Counted from the first letter of the stretch, positions 50,845 through 60,651 are shown. The stretch: 64,000 bases of DNA from Polyangiaceae bacterium (GCA_016712345.1 JADJRH010000002.1:124001-188000), one strand, 5' to 3'. Program-made: numbers and translations. Notes: generated from the sequence alone by a model not told the origin.

Positions 50845-53800
50845 ATGGACGAGGACGTATCTACCGGCCTCCCACTCGAAATGGCCGTTTCGCTCCTTGC
50901 CCCTCGAACCCCGATCGCCCCCGAAAGTGACGGCGAAGCCGCGCCTTTGGCCGAGCCGGAACCCAAGCCCACGCGAAAAAGGCCTTCCCCCAAACCTAAA
51001 AGTACGGCGAACGACCTTCCACAGGGCAAACGCACGGGCGCAAAGTCTCCCCGCTCCACCAAGAGCGCTGCCGACGAAACCGCGGCAAAGTCGGTCGGCG
51101 ATTCTGCCGCCGACAAGCCCGCCCCGACGCCCGCTCCCAAAGGTGTACACGCGTACGCCCGCGAAGCCGCCGCGCTCCTTCTCATCGCGTCGGCGCTCTA
51201 CATCAGCCTCGCGCTTGCATCGTTTAAAGCCGATCCGCTGCGGATCGAGGTGACCGGCGCCGATTGGGTCGGCCCCGTCGGTGCCGCATTCGCCGGCCTT
51301 CTTGTTGAAACCGTCGGCGCGTGCGCGTGGCTCGTGCCCTTGGATCTCGCTCTTTTTGCAACGCCGCTTCTCCAAGGCCGCCCTGCCAAAGTGACGTTTC
51401 CGCGCATCGCGGGCGATCTCGTTGTGCTCGTTGTTGTCTCCGCGCTCCTTCACGTGGCGTTTCCAAAAACAACCGCGTTCGGTGCCATGCCGCTCGGCGG
51501 TACCTCGGGCGAACTCTTCGGCGAAGTGATGCGCGCGCTCTTTTCGACGCTCGGCTCGTACATCGTCGGCCTCACCGTTGTGTCGCTCATTCTCATCGGC
51601 CGCGCGGCGTTTTCGATCATCGACTGGGCGCAGCGCGCCGAACGCCGCGCGCGCGCGCTCGGCGAAAAAGGTCACGGTGGTTTGCGAGCGCTTGTCGGCG
51701 CGTGGGATCAAGCGCGCGCGCTCGATGAACAACGCCGCGAAGAAGAGCGCAAAGCCTCGGAGCCGGTGATCACCGAAGCGTGCGACGAAGCGATCTTCGC
51801 CGCGCTCGGCGATGAATCGCCGATGCCATTTCCGCGCGTCAAACCGGTGTTGCCGGCGAAGGCGAAAGCCGCGCCGCTCGTTGTGAACAACGAGCGCGCG
51901 GCGTTCGCCGCGCCCGCCGCGATCGCTCCAACCATCGCGATCGCATCGCCGTCGCTCGCATCGCCGTCGCTCGTCGCCGCGCCGAAAGTCGCCGCGCCGA
52001 TCGCGATCGCAACGCCGCCGGTGAACGTACCGTCGATTGCCGCCGCGTTTCCGGAACCGCCGCTTGCCGACGCCGATGCCGAGCGGCGCGCGCGCGCCGA
52101 AGCGCCCACACCTTCGCCGGTGGTTGCGGCGGCGGCCCCTGAAAAGAAGCGCGGCCGCAAAAAGAACGATGCTGCAAACAACGCCGCCGCACCGATCGTC
52201 GAAGCCGCCGCCGCGCCGATCATCAACGCGATGGTGGATCTCGCTGCTCCGGCGGTCGGCGCGCGCGCGCCCGACCTCGATCTCAAGAGCGACGAAGCGA
52301 TCGCCTTCGCCGCCGATTCGGGCGACGCCGCCGATTTGGACGATGCAAACGCCGAAGCGTCGTTTGTCGACGAAGCGGCGGCCGGCGCTTTCGAATTGGA
52401 TCTGACGGGTGATCGCAACAACGTTTCGCGGAGCGGCGAGGCGGCGCCGAAAGCGGCTCCGCCGCTTTCGGCGCCGCCCGCCGCGGTTCGCGCGCCAATT
52501 GCCGCAGCGCCGGCCGCCCCCGTTGCGCCCGCCGAGGCCGAAGTGAAAATTGTGGACACTTCCGCCGCGCTCGAAGCCCAAAAGCCTTCGATCTTGGTGA
52601 AAATTGTTCCAGCGATCGGCGAAGGCTTCCGCCTGCCGTCGCCCAGCCTCCTCGATGAAGCTCCCGGTGGACGTGTACACATCGACGAAGACCAACTCAA
52701 ACAGACAGCCGTTCAGCTCGAAAAGGTGCTCGCCGACTACGGTGTGAACGGCAAGGTTGAAGAGATTCACCCCGGGCCCACCGTCACAACGTTTGAAGTG
52801 TCGCCCGCCGCCGGCACCAAAGTTTCAAAAGTGGCCAGCCTTGCCGACGATCTCGCGCTCGGCCTTTCACGCAAAGTGCGCATTGTGGCGCCGATTCCAG
52901 GCAAAAACCGCATCGGCTTTGAGATCCCCAACGAGCGCCGCATGCCGGTTGTCATGCGCGAACTCGTTGAAGACAAACGCTTCTTGGACATGAAAGCGCC
53001 GCTGCCGTGTGTACTCGGCCGCGACATCATCGGCGCGCCCTATTTTGCCGACCTCGCGAGCATGCCCCACGTGATCGTTGCGGGCGCCACCGGCGCGGGC
53101 AAAAGCGTCGGCCTCAACGTCATGCTGGTGAGCCTTCTTTATCGGCGCACGCCCGCCGAACTCAGGCTCCTCATGATCGACCCCAAGGTTGTTGAGCTTG
53201 CTCCTTTCGACGGCATTCCGCACATGCTTTTGCCTGTTGTCACCGACATGAAACAGGCATCCAACGCGCTCAAATGGGCCGTTGATGAAATGGAGCGCCG
53301 CTATCAACTCTTCGCCAACGCGGGCACGCGCAACATCACCACGTACAACGGCTGGGCCGAGCGTGTACGCAAAGGCGAAATCAAAGCACCCAAAAAAGCG
53401 CTGCCGAAAACGGTTACGGCAGTGGCTCCCGATGGCACCGACGTGGACATTCCCGCCTCGGCCGACGACCCCGAGTTGCCCGAAACGCTTCCGTGGATCT
53501 TGATCGTTGTCGACGAATTCGCCGACTTGATGATGCAGCAGGGCAAAGACGTTGAAGCGAGTGTTGCGCGCCTCGCCCAGAAAGCGCGTGCCGCCGGCAT
53601 GCACGTGATCTTGGCCACGCAGCGGCCGAGCGTCGACGTGATCACCGGCATGATCAAAGCCAACTTCCCCACGCGCATCGCGTTCCGTGTCGCTCAAAAA
53701 GTCGACAGTCGCACCATCCTCGACGAGCAGGGCGCCGAACACCTCCTCGGTCGAGGCGACATGCTCGTGAAGATGAACGGCTCCAACGACACGCGCCGCG

Positions 53801-54132
53801 TGCAATGCCCGTTCTGCTCCGAAGAAGAAGTGCAGCGCGTCACCGACTTTTTGCGCCTGCAGGGCTCGCCCGTTTACGACGAAAACATTCTCAAGCCGCG
53901 TGACGAAGACGGTGAAGGCGGCGATGTGGCCGACGACGAACTCGACGCAATGTACGACGCCGCGGTGCGCGTTGTTGCCGACACGCGGCGCTGTTCCACA
54001 TCGTGGCTTCAGCGCAAGCTTGGCATTGGCTACAATCGCGCCGCCAAAATTGTCGAAGCCATGGAAAAACGAGGCGTCGTCGGCCCGGCAAACGGCGCCA
54101 AAGATCGCGAAGTCCTCATCGGCTCCATCTGA
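50845..54132 (+). CDS. ftsK: FtsK/SpoIIIE-type DNA translocase
   Basis: A 1095-residue division-septum DNA pump that segregates chromosome ends. Four membrane helices lie at about residues 105-265. A ~300-residue Ala/Pro-rich linker follows, longer than in most FtsK proteins. The motor domain has the alpha/beta subdomain (DEDQLKQTAVQLEKVLADYGV...), Walker A VIVAGATGAGKSVGLN (about 746-761), MIDPKVVELAPFDGIPH and Walker B PWILIVVDEFADLM. The C-terminal gamma winged helix (TRRCSTSWLQRKLGIGYNRAAKIVEAMEKRGVVGP) recognises polar KOPS-type sequences. A single gene, with repeat copy D directly behind it. Confidence 0.96.
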   Translation: MDEDVSTGLPLEMAVSLLAPRTPIAPESDGEAAPLAEPEPKPTRKRPSPKPKSTANDLPQGKRTGAKSPRSTKSAADETAAKSVGDSAADKPAPTPAPKGVHAYAREAAALLLIASALYISLALASFKADPLRIEVTGADWVGPVGAAFAGLLVETVGACAWLVPLDLALFATPLLQGRPAKVTFPRIAGDLVVLVVVSALLHVAFPKTTAFGAMPLGGTSGELFGEVMRALFSTLGSYIVGLTVVSLILIGRAAFSIIDWAQRAERRARALGEKGHGGLRALVGAWDQARALDEQRREEERKASEPVITEACDEAIFAALGDESPMPFPRVKPVLPAKAKAAPLVVNNERAAFAAPAAIAPTIAIASPSLASPSLVAAPKVAAPIAIATPPVNVPSIAAAFPEPPLADADAERRARAEAPTPSPVVAAAAPEKKRGRKKNDAANNAAAPIVEAAAAPIINAMVDLAAPAVGARAPDLDLKSDEAIAFAADSGDAADLDDANAEASFVDEAAAGAFELDLTGDRNNVSRSGEAAPKAAPPLSAPPAAVRAPIAAAPAAPVAPAEAEVKIVDTSAALEAQKPSILVKIVPAIGEGFRLPSPSLLDEAPGGRVHIDEDQLKQTAVQLEKVLADYGVNGKVEEIHPGPTVTTFEVSPAAGTKVSKVASLADDLALGLSRKVRIVAPIPGKNRIGFEIPNERRMPVVMRELVEDKRFLDMKAPLPCVLGRDIIGAPYFADLASMPHVIVAGATGAGKSVGLNVMLVSLLYRRTPAELRLLMIDPKVVELAPFDGIPHMLLPVVTDMKQASNALKWAVDEMERRYQLFANAGTRNITTYNGWAERVRKGEIKAPKKALPKTVTAVAPDGTDVDIPASADDPELPETLPWILIVVDEFADLMMQQGKDVEASVARLAQKARAAGMHVILATQRPSVDVITGMIKANFPTRIAFRVAQKVDSRTILDEQGAEHLLGRGDMLVKMNGSNDTRRVQCPFCSEEEVQRVTDFLRLQGSPVYDENILKPRDEDGEGGDVADDELDAMYDAAVRVVADTRRCSTSWLQRKLGIGYNRAAKIVEAMEKRGVVGPANGAKDREVLIGSI

Positions 54133-54145
54133 GGCCGCCCCGCGG

Positions 54146-54416
54146 ACTCACGCTTCGCAACGCGCCTGGCGCGCTTTTCCAACCGAACCGTCCATTTCAA
54201 CACGGAGTCACGGAGTACACAGAGGACACGGAGTTTCTTTGATTGTCGGGCCGCAATGGGTACACAATAACCAACGTTCTCGACCTGACGCCGTGCAAGC
54301 CGATAGCAGCCTAAAGTACACAAAACTCCGTGAACCTCCGTGTCCTCCGTGCCTCCGTGTTTCATGCGACGTGTCAGATGCCCCGACGGTACAGGTCGTC
54401 GCGAGACGCTTCAGCC
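54146..54416. repeat. Dispersed inverted-repeat element, copy D
   Basis: A full-length copy: left end CTCACGCTTCGCAACGCGCC, CACGGAG units (CACGGAGTCACGGAG...), the core GGCCGCAATGGGTACACAAT to GATAGCAGCC in the same orientation as copy C but shorter, AAAACTCCGTG units and right end CAGGTCGTCGCGAGACGCTT. It lies in the gap between ftsK and the membrane protein gene and includes no reading frame of its own. Confidence 0.83.
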
Positions 54417-54444
54417 ACCGAACTATTGAACGCGGCAGCGAAGC

Positions 54445-55959
54445 TTGAGAGCTTTTTTTAAAGCGTTTTACAGCGACAAGCCACTTTTTTTGGCGGCCCT
54501 TTTTCTCGCCTTCGTCGGCGTTTTCCCGATCGTTGCAACCGACATTCTCCCGTTCATCGACTTGCCTCATCACGCCGCGCTTTCACGCCTTTGGTGGGAT
54601 GTTCTGTGGGGCAAGCCGGAAGCGACCAAACACTACGTCATCGACTGGATGCCGATGCCTTATTGGTCGATCTACGTTCTTTTTGCGCCGCTCATTCGCA
54701 TCTTCGGTGCACTTCACGCCGCACGCATTTTAACGGCGTTTTGCGCGCTGTGTGTACCTTTGGCGGTGCTTCGTTTTCGGCACGCGCTCGGGCGATCGAT
54801 GGCGCCGGGCCTGCTCGCGTTTGTGATCGTCGTCGACTTCAATTTGTCGTTCGGCTGGCTCAACCACGTGCTCGGTGTGGCGCTTGCGCTGTTTGCGCTC
54901 GCCGCTCTTGTCAAAGCCGACTCACCGCGTCGGGCGCTCTCCGTGTGGCCATGGGCCGTGTTGCTCGCCTTCACGCACGTGTTGCCGTTCGGCTTTTTCG
55001 GGCTCGCCGCCGCGCTTCTCACCCTTGTTCGTCCGGGCCCAAAAAAGAAGGCGTTTGCAACGCTCTTGGTTGCCTTGAGCCTTCCGTCGCTCGCGCTTGT
55101 TCCGTGGCTTGTGCGTACACTTTCTCAAGCCGCAGTCGGCAAACCGTCGGGGGCTGTGTACTCATCGTTCGCCACGCGCGTGACCCACTTGTTTGAGTAC
55201 ACATTGGGCGGCGCGCAGGCGTCGGATCGGGGCATGTTGGCCGCCGGACTGCTCTTCACATTCCTGATCGTGCTGCCGCTCGCCGCGCTTCTTTTGCCGC
55301 GTGAAAAAGCCACTCCGCTCGATCGCGTTTCGCGCGCCCCGTTTGCCGCGGCAACTCTTCTCTACTTCACATTGCCGCTCAGCGTGGCTCGCCCCGTGGA
55401 GCACTGGGGCACGTACCCGCGTTTCGCGTCGCTCATGCTGCTGGGTGTACTCATCGCGGTCAAGCCGGCAATCTCGGCTCGGCGGATCTTTGTGTACACA
55501 ATTCCCGCCGCCTTGCTCGGCTTGTGGCTTTCGGTTGAAATAACGATTTCGTTTCGCCGTTTTTCGCGCGACGCCGCAGCATTTCACGAGATCGCGGCTC
55601 ACGTTCCAGAGGGGGCGTCGCTCCTTCCGCTTGCGTACCACACCGCTTTTGAAGGCACGCGCCACCGCATGGGCGAGTCAATCCATGCGTACATCACGGC
55701 CGACACGGGCGGGTACAACCCGTACCTCTTTGGCCAACCCACAAACCCGGTCCACTACATCAAACATGCCAAACTGCCGGCGCCAGAAGGCTGGGGCCGC
55801 CGCCCCGAAACCTTCAGCATGCTGATTCACGGCCAGCGTTACGCGTACCTGCTCGTGATCGGGCGAGCCGACGACCCCGTGCCGGAGTGGATCGGCCTTG
55901 CGCTTGAGATCGAAGCTGATCGCTACCGCCTCTACAAAATTTTGGAGCCGCGCCGTTAG
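54445..55959 (+). CDS. Polytopic membrane protein, glycosyltransferase-like (GT-C)
   Basis: A 504-residue protein from a TTG at 54445, with about eleven hydrophobic helices and a C-terminal extracytoplasmic region of ~140 residues. The first loop between helices 1 and 2 contains acidic and His residues (IDLPHHAALSRLWWDVLWG), as in GT-C sugar transferases that use lipid-linked donors. The C-terminal domain includes several Tyr/Arg/His residues (HTAFEGTRHRMGESIHAYITADTGGYNPYLFGQP). I cannot name the sugar or acceptor. The start codon has only a weak upstream purine stretch, so ATG codons further in are alternatives. Confidence 0.72.
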   Translation: MRAFFKAFYSDKPLFLAALFLAFVGVFPIVATDILPFIDLPHHAALSRLWWDVLWGKPEATKHYVIDWMPMPYWSIYVLFAPLIRIFGALHAARILTAFCALCVPLAVLRFRHALGRSMAPGLLAFVIVVDFNLSFGWLNHVLGVALALFALAALVKADSPRRALSVWPWAVLLAFTHVLPFGFFGLAAALLTLVRPGPKKKAFATLLVALSLPSLALVPWLVRTLSQAAVGKPSGAVYSSFATRVTHLFEYTLGGAQASDRGMLAAGLLFTFLIVLPLAALLLPREKATPLDRVSRAPFAAATLLYFTLPLSVARPVEHWGTYPRFASLMLLGVLIAVKPAISARRIFVYTIPAALLGLWLSVEITISFRRFSRDAAAFHEIAAHVPEGASLLPLAYHTAFEGTRHRMGESIHAYITADTGGYNPYLFGQPTNPVHYIKHAKLPAPEGWGRRPETFSMLIHGQRYAYLLVIGRADDPVPEWIGLALEIEADRYRLYKILEPRR

Positions 55960-56020
55960 CCAAAAGCGTGCCGAGCTTGTAAAGGAAAATCGTCACAAGG
56001 CCTTTGACTTTCGGAACGCA

Positions 56021-56266
56021 ATGCTTCAAACACGACCCGTGATGCTTGCGGAAGAGCACCGCACGCGGCTTATTGGCGAAATTGCCAAAGTCCTTCAAGA
56101 CGAGTGCATGCCTGACGACGCGCGCGCCGCGGGGCTCGTGCTCATCGGGTGGCTCGCGCGCCGCATGCCCGGTGAAACGGCGCACGCCCTCGGCGTTGAA
56201 GAAATGCGCGCCGCCTGTGCCCACCGCCAAAACGGATCGCGCAGCGCCTCCAAAGCGTCTCGGTAA
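56021..56266 (+). CDS. Small helical protein of unknown function
   Basis: An 81-residue reading frame from ATG 56021, beginning MLQTRPVMLAEEHRTRLIGE and continuing IAKVLQDECMPDDARAAGLVLIGWLARRM. The high G/C in third positions and the amphipathic helix pattern favour a real gene, but no domain is recognised and no strong Shine-Dalgarno is seen. The opposite strand also has long open frames here, which lack signals. Placed between the GT-C-like protein and the Pro-rich protein. Confidence 0.5.
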   Translation: MLQTRPVMLAEEHRTRLIGEIAKVLQDECMPDDARAAGLVLIGWLARRMPGETAHALGVEEMRAACAHRQNGSRSASKASR

Positions 56267-56469
56267 GCCGGCTTCAACGGCGGTTCGCCTCGCCGTTTCT
56301 CCGAGCGACCCACCGTTCGTGTGTACACAAGAACCGCGCACTCCGCGCCGTTCAGTGCGCATCCCGGCCGAAACACCGCGTCCCGCCGGATCCAGCCGCA
56401 GCCCCCTCGCCCGAATACATTCGCAAAAAAGTCGGGTTGCCCGCGGGCCTGTGATACCAAGAAGCACCG

Positions 56470-59400
56470 ATGGCAGAGCGGGCGGTTGACCTCCCGAAGC
56501 CGCAGCCCGACGACGCCGAAGACGTCGTGGATTGGCTGTCGACCGCCCGGGCCTTGTGGGCTCGCGGCGAACGCGGAGATGCGCTCGTGTGGCTGCGTCG
56601 CGCCGCCGAGGCCGCAGCCCAAGCCGGCCAACCCTTCAGGGCTTCTGAAATTGGGATGTACGTCACGGCGATCGAAGAAATGTTCGCCGAGCCAACCCCC
56701 AAGCCGGCCGACACCGTGCGCCCGGCCGCCGCAGATCGCCCGCCGCACGACACACTCGTCGATCCATCCGAAGCGTTCGGTGCGCTCGCCGGTGAAGTGT
56801 TGCGCAAGCAGCTCAACACCATTGAGGTCGATCTCGATGACACCTTGGCCGAAGACAGCTCGCCCGATCTCTTTCAAGAAACAGCGGCGCTCGGTCCGGC
56901 CATGGTCGCGCGCGTCGCGCCTCCTTCTGAAGCCAAAGGCAAACCCAAAGCGCCACCGCCGGCTCCGCGTGATGTGACGTCGCCTCTCGCCGCTCAAGCG
57001 CCGGCGCCGCGTGAAGTGCAGCCGCCCAAAGTGATCGTGCAGGTTGCCAATACGGCCGCGGCACCCGCGTCCTCCCCACCCAAAAAATCTGCCTCTGTGC
57101 GGGCTCCCGCGGCAAAACCGTCGTCGCCGCCGCCTGGATTTTTGCCGGAGCTTGCGCCGCCGCGCGGCGAAGACGGTGAAGAAACAACGCTCGTGACGGG
57201 TACACTTCGCGGCGCACTTCAAAAAGCAAACGCGGCACCCGCATCGGTTGGAACGTCGCCGCTCGCTTCCACCCCGGCTCCTCCGCAGGTGCGCGTTTCG
57301 TCCTCGGCAATGCCGCCGCCTCCTCCTTCAATGGGGTCACCGTCGCTCAATGTGCCGCGGCCTCCGCCAACACCTCGGGAGGACACTTTTTCGGCAATGC
57401 GCAGCGCATCGACGGCACCCGCTGTGAAGCCGCCGAAGCCATCGAGCGCACCGCCGCCGCCGCCGTCCAACACGCCGCCGCCCGCGCGCCAGCCGCTGCC
57501 TTCTTGGTCCGGTGTTGGGCTCACCGGCAATGTGCGTACACCCACGCGCCGGCCACCCAAGCCGCCCCGAACGCCGATCTTAGATCCGTGGGCCGAAGAA
57601 GAGATCGCCGCCGCCCGGCCTCTTCCGCCCATTCCTCCCGCGCCCAAAACCGGCACCGAAGAAGTGGTTGTGGTGCGCGCGCGATTTCCCTCCATTCACG
57701 AAGACGACGATGTGTACACATCGGCCGCGCCCCTTCCCGCCGCGCTTCGTCGACAGGCGCCGGCCGCTCCACCTGCGCCCCCGGCTGCTCCACCTGCGCC
57801 CCCAGCCGCCGCGCCCTCATCCCCGCAAGCCGCCGTGCCGCCCGCGCCGCCCGCGCCGCCCGCGCCGCCCGCACCTCCGCCTCCGCCTTCCGTCGCGACT
57901 CCGCAGGCCGCCGCACCTTCCCAAGCGGTTGCGCCGCCACCACCGGCTCCGTTCGCTCCGGCCCCGTCGGCTGTGCCTCCCGCTCCGACTGTATACAGCT
58001 CCACACCAATTCCGCCTGCCCCGCCGGCTCCCAAGCCCCGCACACCCGTTCCCGGCCGACTGCCCAACACCGCCGACATTGTTCCCAAGGCCGATATCGC
58101 GCTTGCAGACGCTGCTCCCGCCTCGGTGCCACCGCCCAAAACCGATGTTGCGCCGAAGTCGGTGCCACCGCCCAAAGGGGCCAATCGCAAGTCGGCGCCA
58201 CCGTCCAAATCGGATGTTGCGCCCAAATCGGTGCCGCCGCCCAAAGAGGCCAATCGCAAGTCGGTGCCACCGCCCCGGCCGGCCGCCGTGGTCGTCAGTT
58301 CTGAAACTCCTGTGCTCGCGCCCGGCAATGTTTCCAAACCCGAGAGTGCCGGTACAGAAGTAAAACTCCCTCCCGATTCTCCAACGCTGCCCACCGGCAA
58401 GTCGTTTATCGAAAAACTGCGCCCGTCATCCACAGGCAGTATTCAAAGAGCGCCGGCCGCGAAGCCCTCGGCCCCGGCTTCCGCGCCGCCGTCCAAAGCT
58501 TCCACTGCCGCTGCCCCCGCCCCGGCGCCGCCACCTCCACCTTCCCAAGCTCAGCCCGTATCCACGCCACCCGCAAAAGCATCTGTACCGGCGGCCCCCG
58601 GCTCTTCGCCGCCCCCGAAAATGCCTTTTGCCCCCGCGGCATCTCCCAAGTCGGTCGCGCCCGCTTCCATTTCCGCCGTCCCCGCATCCAAACAAGCGCC
58701 CACCTCCGCGGCAACACCCGCCAAGTCGGCGGCGCCCAAACCTGCACCCATGAGCCGGCCCTCTCCGTCGGCCTCGTCGGTTGTGGCCGCGGGCCCGCCG
58801 TCACCTGCCGCAGCGCCCTCAGCCCCCAAACCTGACTCCACCCCCACTTCCGTCGCCGCACCTACCCCTGCGGCTCCAAAAGTGCCGCGCCCGCTCACTG
58901 TGCGCCCACCGCCTCCAGCCGCACCTGACACTGGCAAGTTGACACCCGACGCTGGCAAACTGACGCCTGACACTGGCAAGTTGACACCTGACGTAACCAA
59001 GTCCACACCTGATATTGCCAGGTCGGCATCCGACATTGCCAAGTCGACACCTGACATACCCAAGTCGGGATCTGACATACCCAAGTTTGACCCGGCCCGC
59101 GCCACTCTACCCATGATGCTAGAAGTGGAGCCCATGCCGGTGGACGTACCCTCCATGCGCGCAACCCTACCCATGCCGCTGGAGCTGCCCAAGCAAATTG
59201 AAGCCTATTTTGAGGCCCAGGCGCAAAACCCCGTTCTTGTGGAAGGCGTTCGACTTGACCAGGTAGACCTCTTTGAAGGATTGCCCCGCCCCGCGCTCGA
59301 AACGCTCGCCTCCGCCGCGCGGGTAGAACAGCTCGGGCTCGACGAAGAAACGCGCGGCTTCGGCGCGGCGCTCTTGGTATCCGGTTCCGCTGCCTTGTGC

Positions 59401-59982
59401 GCCACATTTGTGGATGTCCCCGCTCATTGGGCCAAACCCGCCGAACTCCTTGTTGCCCGAGGCTCCCTCTCCGAGGCCATCGCCGTGCGCGTTGTGGGCC
59501 TTTCCGACGGAACAACGGTGCTCACCTGGTCGGGCACCGTTGTAGAAGATATCCTCGGCGCCCACGTCGGCGGGGATGCTCGTCGCCGCGCCCGGGGTGA
59601 CCGCCTCCAGGCCGAGGTCGGCGCCACCATGGGCCCCATGGGTGAACTCCCCGACGAGGCCCGCAAAGCCCTCTTCGAAGAGTTGAACCTCAAAAAACTC
59701 TCCCCGGGAGAAATCTGGTTGGAAGACGGTGCCCCCGCCCCCGCGGTTTGCGTTGTCGGCGCCGGTGAAATTGAAACCTACGGCCCCATTTCTGAAGAAA
59801 CCACCGAAGCGTTTGAACCCGGCGGCATTGTCTACCCTGACCTCCTCGTTGTGGGGGGTGAAGCCTCCAGCTCCGCACGAGCCGGAAGCGGCGGCGCGCT
59901 GGTGCTTTTTACAGATCGCAACGGCGCTGCCAAAATGTGTACACACGTGCCCGACTTGGCCGCTCGCCTCCGGGGCGAGTAG
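56470..59982 (+). CDS. Giant Pro/Ala-rich protein with C-terminal cyclic-nucleotide-binding-like domain
   Basis: A 1170-residue protein. Residues ~18-80 are a helical TPR-like piece (DWLSTARALWARGERGDALVWLRRAAEAA). Residues ~110-900 are Pro/Ala/Ser-rich low complexity with two internal repeats: a 24-residue unit (VPPPKGANRKSAPPSKSDVAPKS type) around 58.1-58.3 kb, and a run of TPDxGKL/TPDIxKS heptads at 58.9-59.1 kb. The last ~260 residues read like a cNMP-binding or related beta-roll domain (VDLFEGLPRPALETLASAARVEQL, AVCVVGAGEIETYG). No catalytic motif. It probably works as a long spacer-linked sensor or scaffold; localisation is unclear as no signal peptide is present. Confidence 0.75.
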   Translation: MAERAVDLPKPQPDDAEDVVDWLSTARALWARGERGDALVWLRRAAEAAAQAGQPFRASEIGMYVTAIEEMFAEPTPKPADTVRPAAADRPPHDTLVDPSEAFGALAGEVLRKQLNTIEVDLDDTLAEDSSPDLFQETAALGPAMVARVAPPSEAKGKPKAPPPAPRDVTSPLAAQAPAPREVQPPKVIVQVANTAAAPASSPPKKSASVRAPAAKPSSPPPGFLPELAPPRGEDGEETTLVTGTLRGALQKANAAPASVGTSPLASTPAPPQVRVSSSAMPPPPPSMGSPSLNVPRPPPTPREDTFSAMRSASTAPAVKPPKPSSAPPPPPSNTPPPARQPLPSWSGVGLTGNVRTPTRRPPKPPRTPILDPWAEEEIAAARPLPPIPPAPKTGTEEVVVVRARFPSIHEDDDVYTSAAPLPAALRRQAPAAPPAPPAAPPAPPAAAPSSPQAAVPPAPPAPPAPPAPPPPPSVATPQAAAPSQAVAPPPPAPFAPAPSAVPPAPTVYSSTPIPPAPPAPKPRTPVPGRLPNTADIVPKADIALADAAPASVPPPKTDVAPKSVPPPKGANRKSAPPSKSDVAPKSVPPPKEANRKSVPPPRPAAVVVSSETPVLAPGNVSKPESAGTEVKLPPDSPTLPTGKSFIEKLRPSSTGSIQRAPAAKPSAPASAPPSKASTAAAPAPAPPPPPSQAQPVSTPPAKASVPAAPGSSPPPKMPFAPAASPKSVAPASISAVPASKQAPTSAATPAKSAAPKPAPMSRPSPSASSVVAAGPPSPAAAPSAPKPDSTPTSVAAPTPAAPKVPRPLTVRPPPPAAPDTGKLTPDAGKLTPDTGKLTPDVTKSTPDIARSASDIAKSTPDIPKSGSDIPKFDPARATLPMMLEVEPMPVDVPSMRATLPMPLELPKQIEAYFEAQAQNPVLVEGVRLDQVDLFEGLPRPALETLASAARVEQLGLDEETRGFGAALLVSGSAALCATFVDVPAHWAKPAELLVARGSLSEAIAVRVVGLSDGTTVLTWSGTVVEDILGAHVGGDARRRARGDRLQAEVGATMGPMGELPDEARKALFEELNLKKLSPGEIWLEDGAPAPAVCVVGAGEIETYGPISEETTEAFEPGGIVYPDLLVVGGEASSSARAGSGGALVLFTDRNGAAKMCTHVPDLAARLRGE

Positions 59983-60049
59983 GGCTACCGGGTAGATTCT
60001 CGCAAGGCACTTTTCTGCTACACTGAGGAAGATCGAGGTAAGAAGCAGA

Positions 60050-60268
60050 ATGTTAGCAAACCTGGCCGAGGCCGCCTTGAAATGGCCCGACTTCGTGACT
60101 GCGGTTCTCCGCGGTGAAGCCGTTGAACTTGTGGGGGATGACGGTACAACCGTACGCCTCGTGCCCGAAGTGAAGCACGCGCCAAAATTCGGGAGTGCAC
60201 GGGGGTTGATTGAAATGGCCGATGATTTCGACGCGCCGCTCGAAGACATGGCAGAGTACATGAAATGA
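60050..60268 (+). CDS. vapB: VapB-like antitoxin (DUF2281-type)
   Basis: A 72-residue protein upstream of a PIN toxin, overlapping it as ATGA. The N-terminal part (LAEAALKWPDFVTAVLRGEAVELVGDDGTTVRLVP) has the strand-helix arrangement of small antitoxins. The C-terminal FGSARGLIEMADDFDAPLEDMAEYM is the DUF2281-type tail that wraps around the toxin. It should neutralise the toxin and probably repress the pair's own promoter. Family identification rests on the gene pair and the MADDFD tail. Confidence 0.82.
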   Translation: MLANLAEAALKWPDFVTAVLRGEAVELVGDDGTTVRLVPEVKHAPKFGSARGLIEMADDFDAPLEDMAEYMK

Positions 60269-60651
60269 GGCTGCTGCTCGATACCCACGCTTTTCTTTGG
60301 TTCGTGGCAGGAAGCTCTCGCCTGTCAACGACGGCGCGCGCCGCCATTGAGGCCCGCGAAAATGAGCGATTTCTCAGTGCTGCGAGCATCTTCGAAATGG
60401 CCGTCAAGATGAGCTTGGGCAAGCTTACAGTTGGATTGCCCATCGAAGAGCTACTCGGTCGGGAGCTAGCATCGGGAGGCTTTGCGCTTTTGCCCATCGA
60501 GATCCGCCACGTCGGCCAACTCGCCTCGCTACCGTTTTACCACCGCGATCCATTTGACCGGTTGCTTGCAGCACAAGCCCTGGTCGACGCACTCATGTTC
60601 GTCAGCGCGGATGAGGCATTCGATTCCTACGGCGTTCAGCGACACTGGTGA
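60265..60651 (+). CDS. vapC: VapC-type PIN-domain toxin
   Basis: A 128-residue PIN ribonuclease. Acidic residues of the metal site are in place: the N-terminal Asp of LLLDTHAFLWF, the Glu of SAASIFEMAVKM and the Asp of DPFDRLLAAQAL. Expected to cleave RNA when not bound by the antitoxin. It starts within the antitoxin stop (ATGA) and converges on the helicase gene with a 15-bp gap, so the pair sits at the downstream end of the defence-like module at the right edge. Confidence 0.88.
   Translation: MRLLLDTHAFLWFVAGSSRLSTTARAAIEARENERFLSAASIFEMAVKMSLGKLTVGLPIEELLGRELASGGFALLPIEIRHVGQLASLPFYHRDPFDRLLAAQALVDALMFVSADEAFDSYGVQRHW

Noticed and set aside
50692..52770. Upstream extension of the HEAT-like lipoprotein frame (about 690 codons) on the minus strand
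   Set aside because: It is antisense to ftsK, has Arg/Gly-rich composition without domains, and the lipoprotein signal peptide marks ATG 50691 as the start.
56095..57222. Minus-strand frame opposite the Pro-rich protein
   Set aside because: Arg/Gly-rich composition typical of an antisense frame; no initiation signal.
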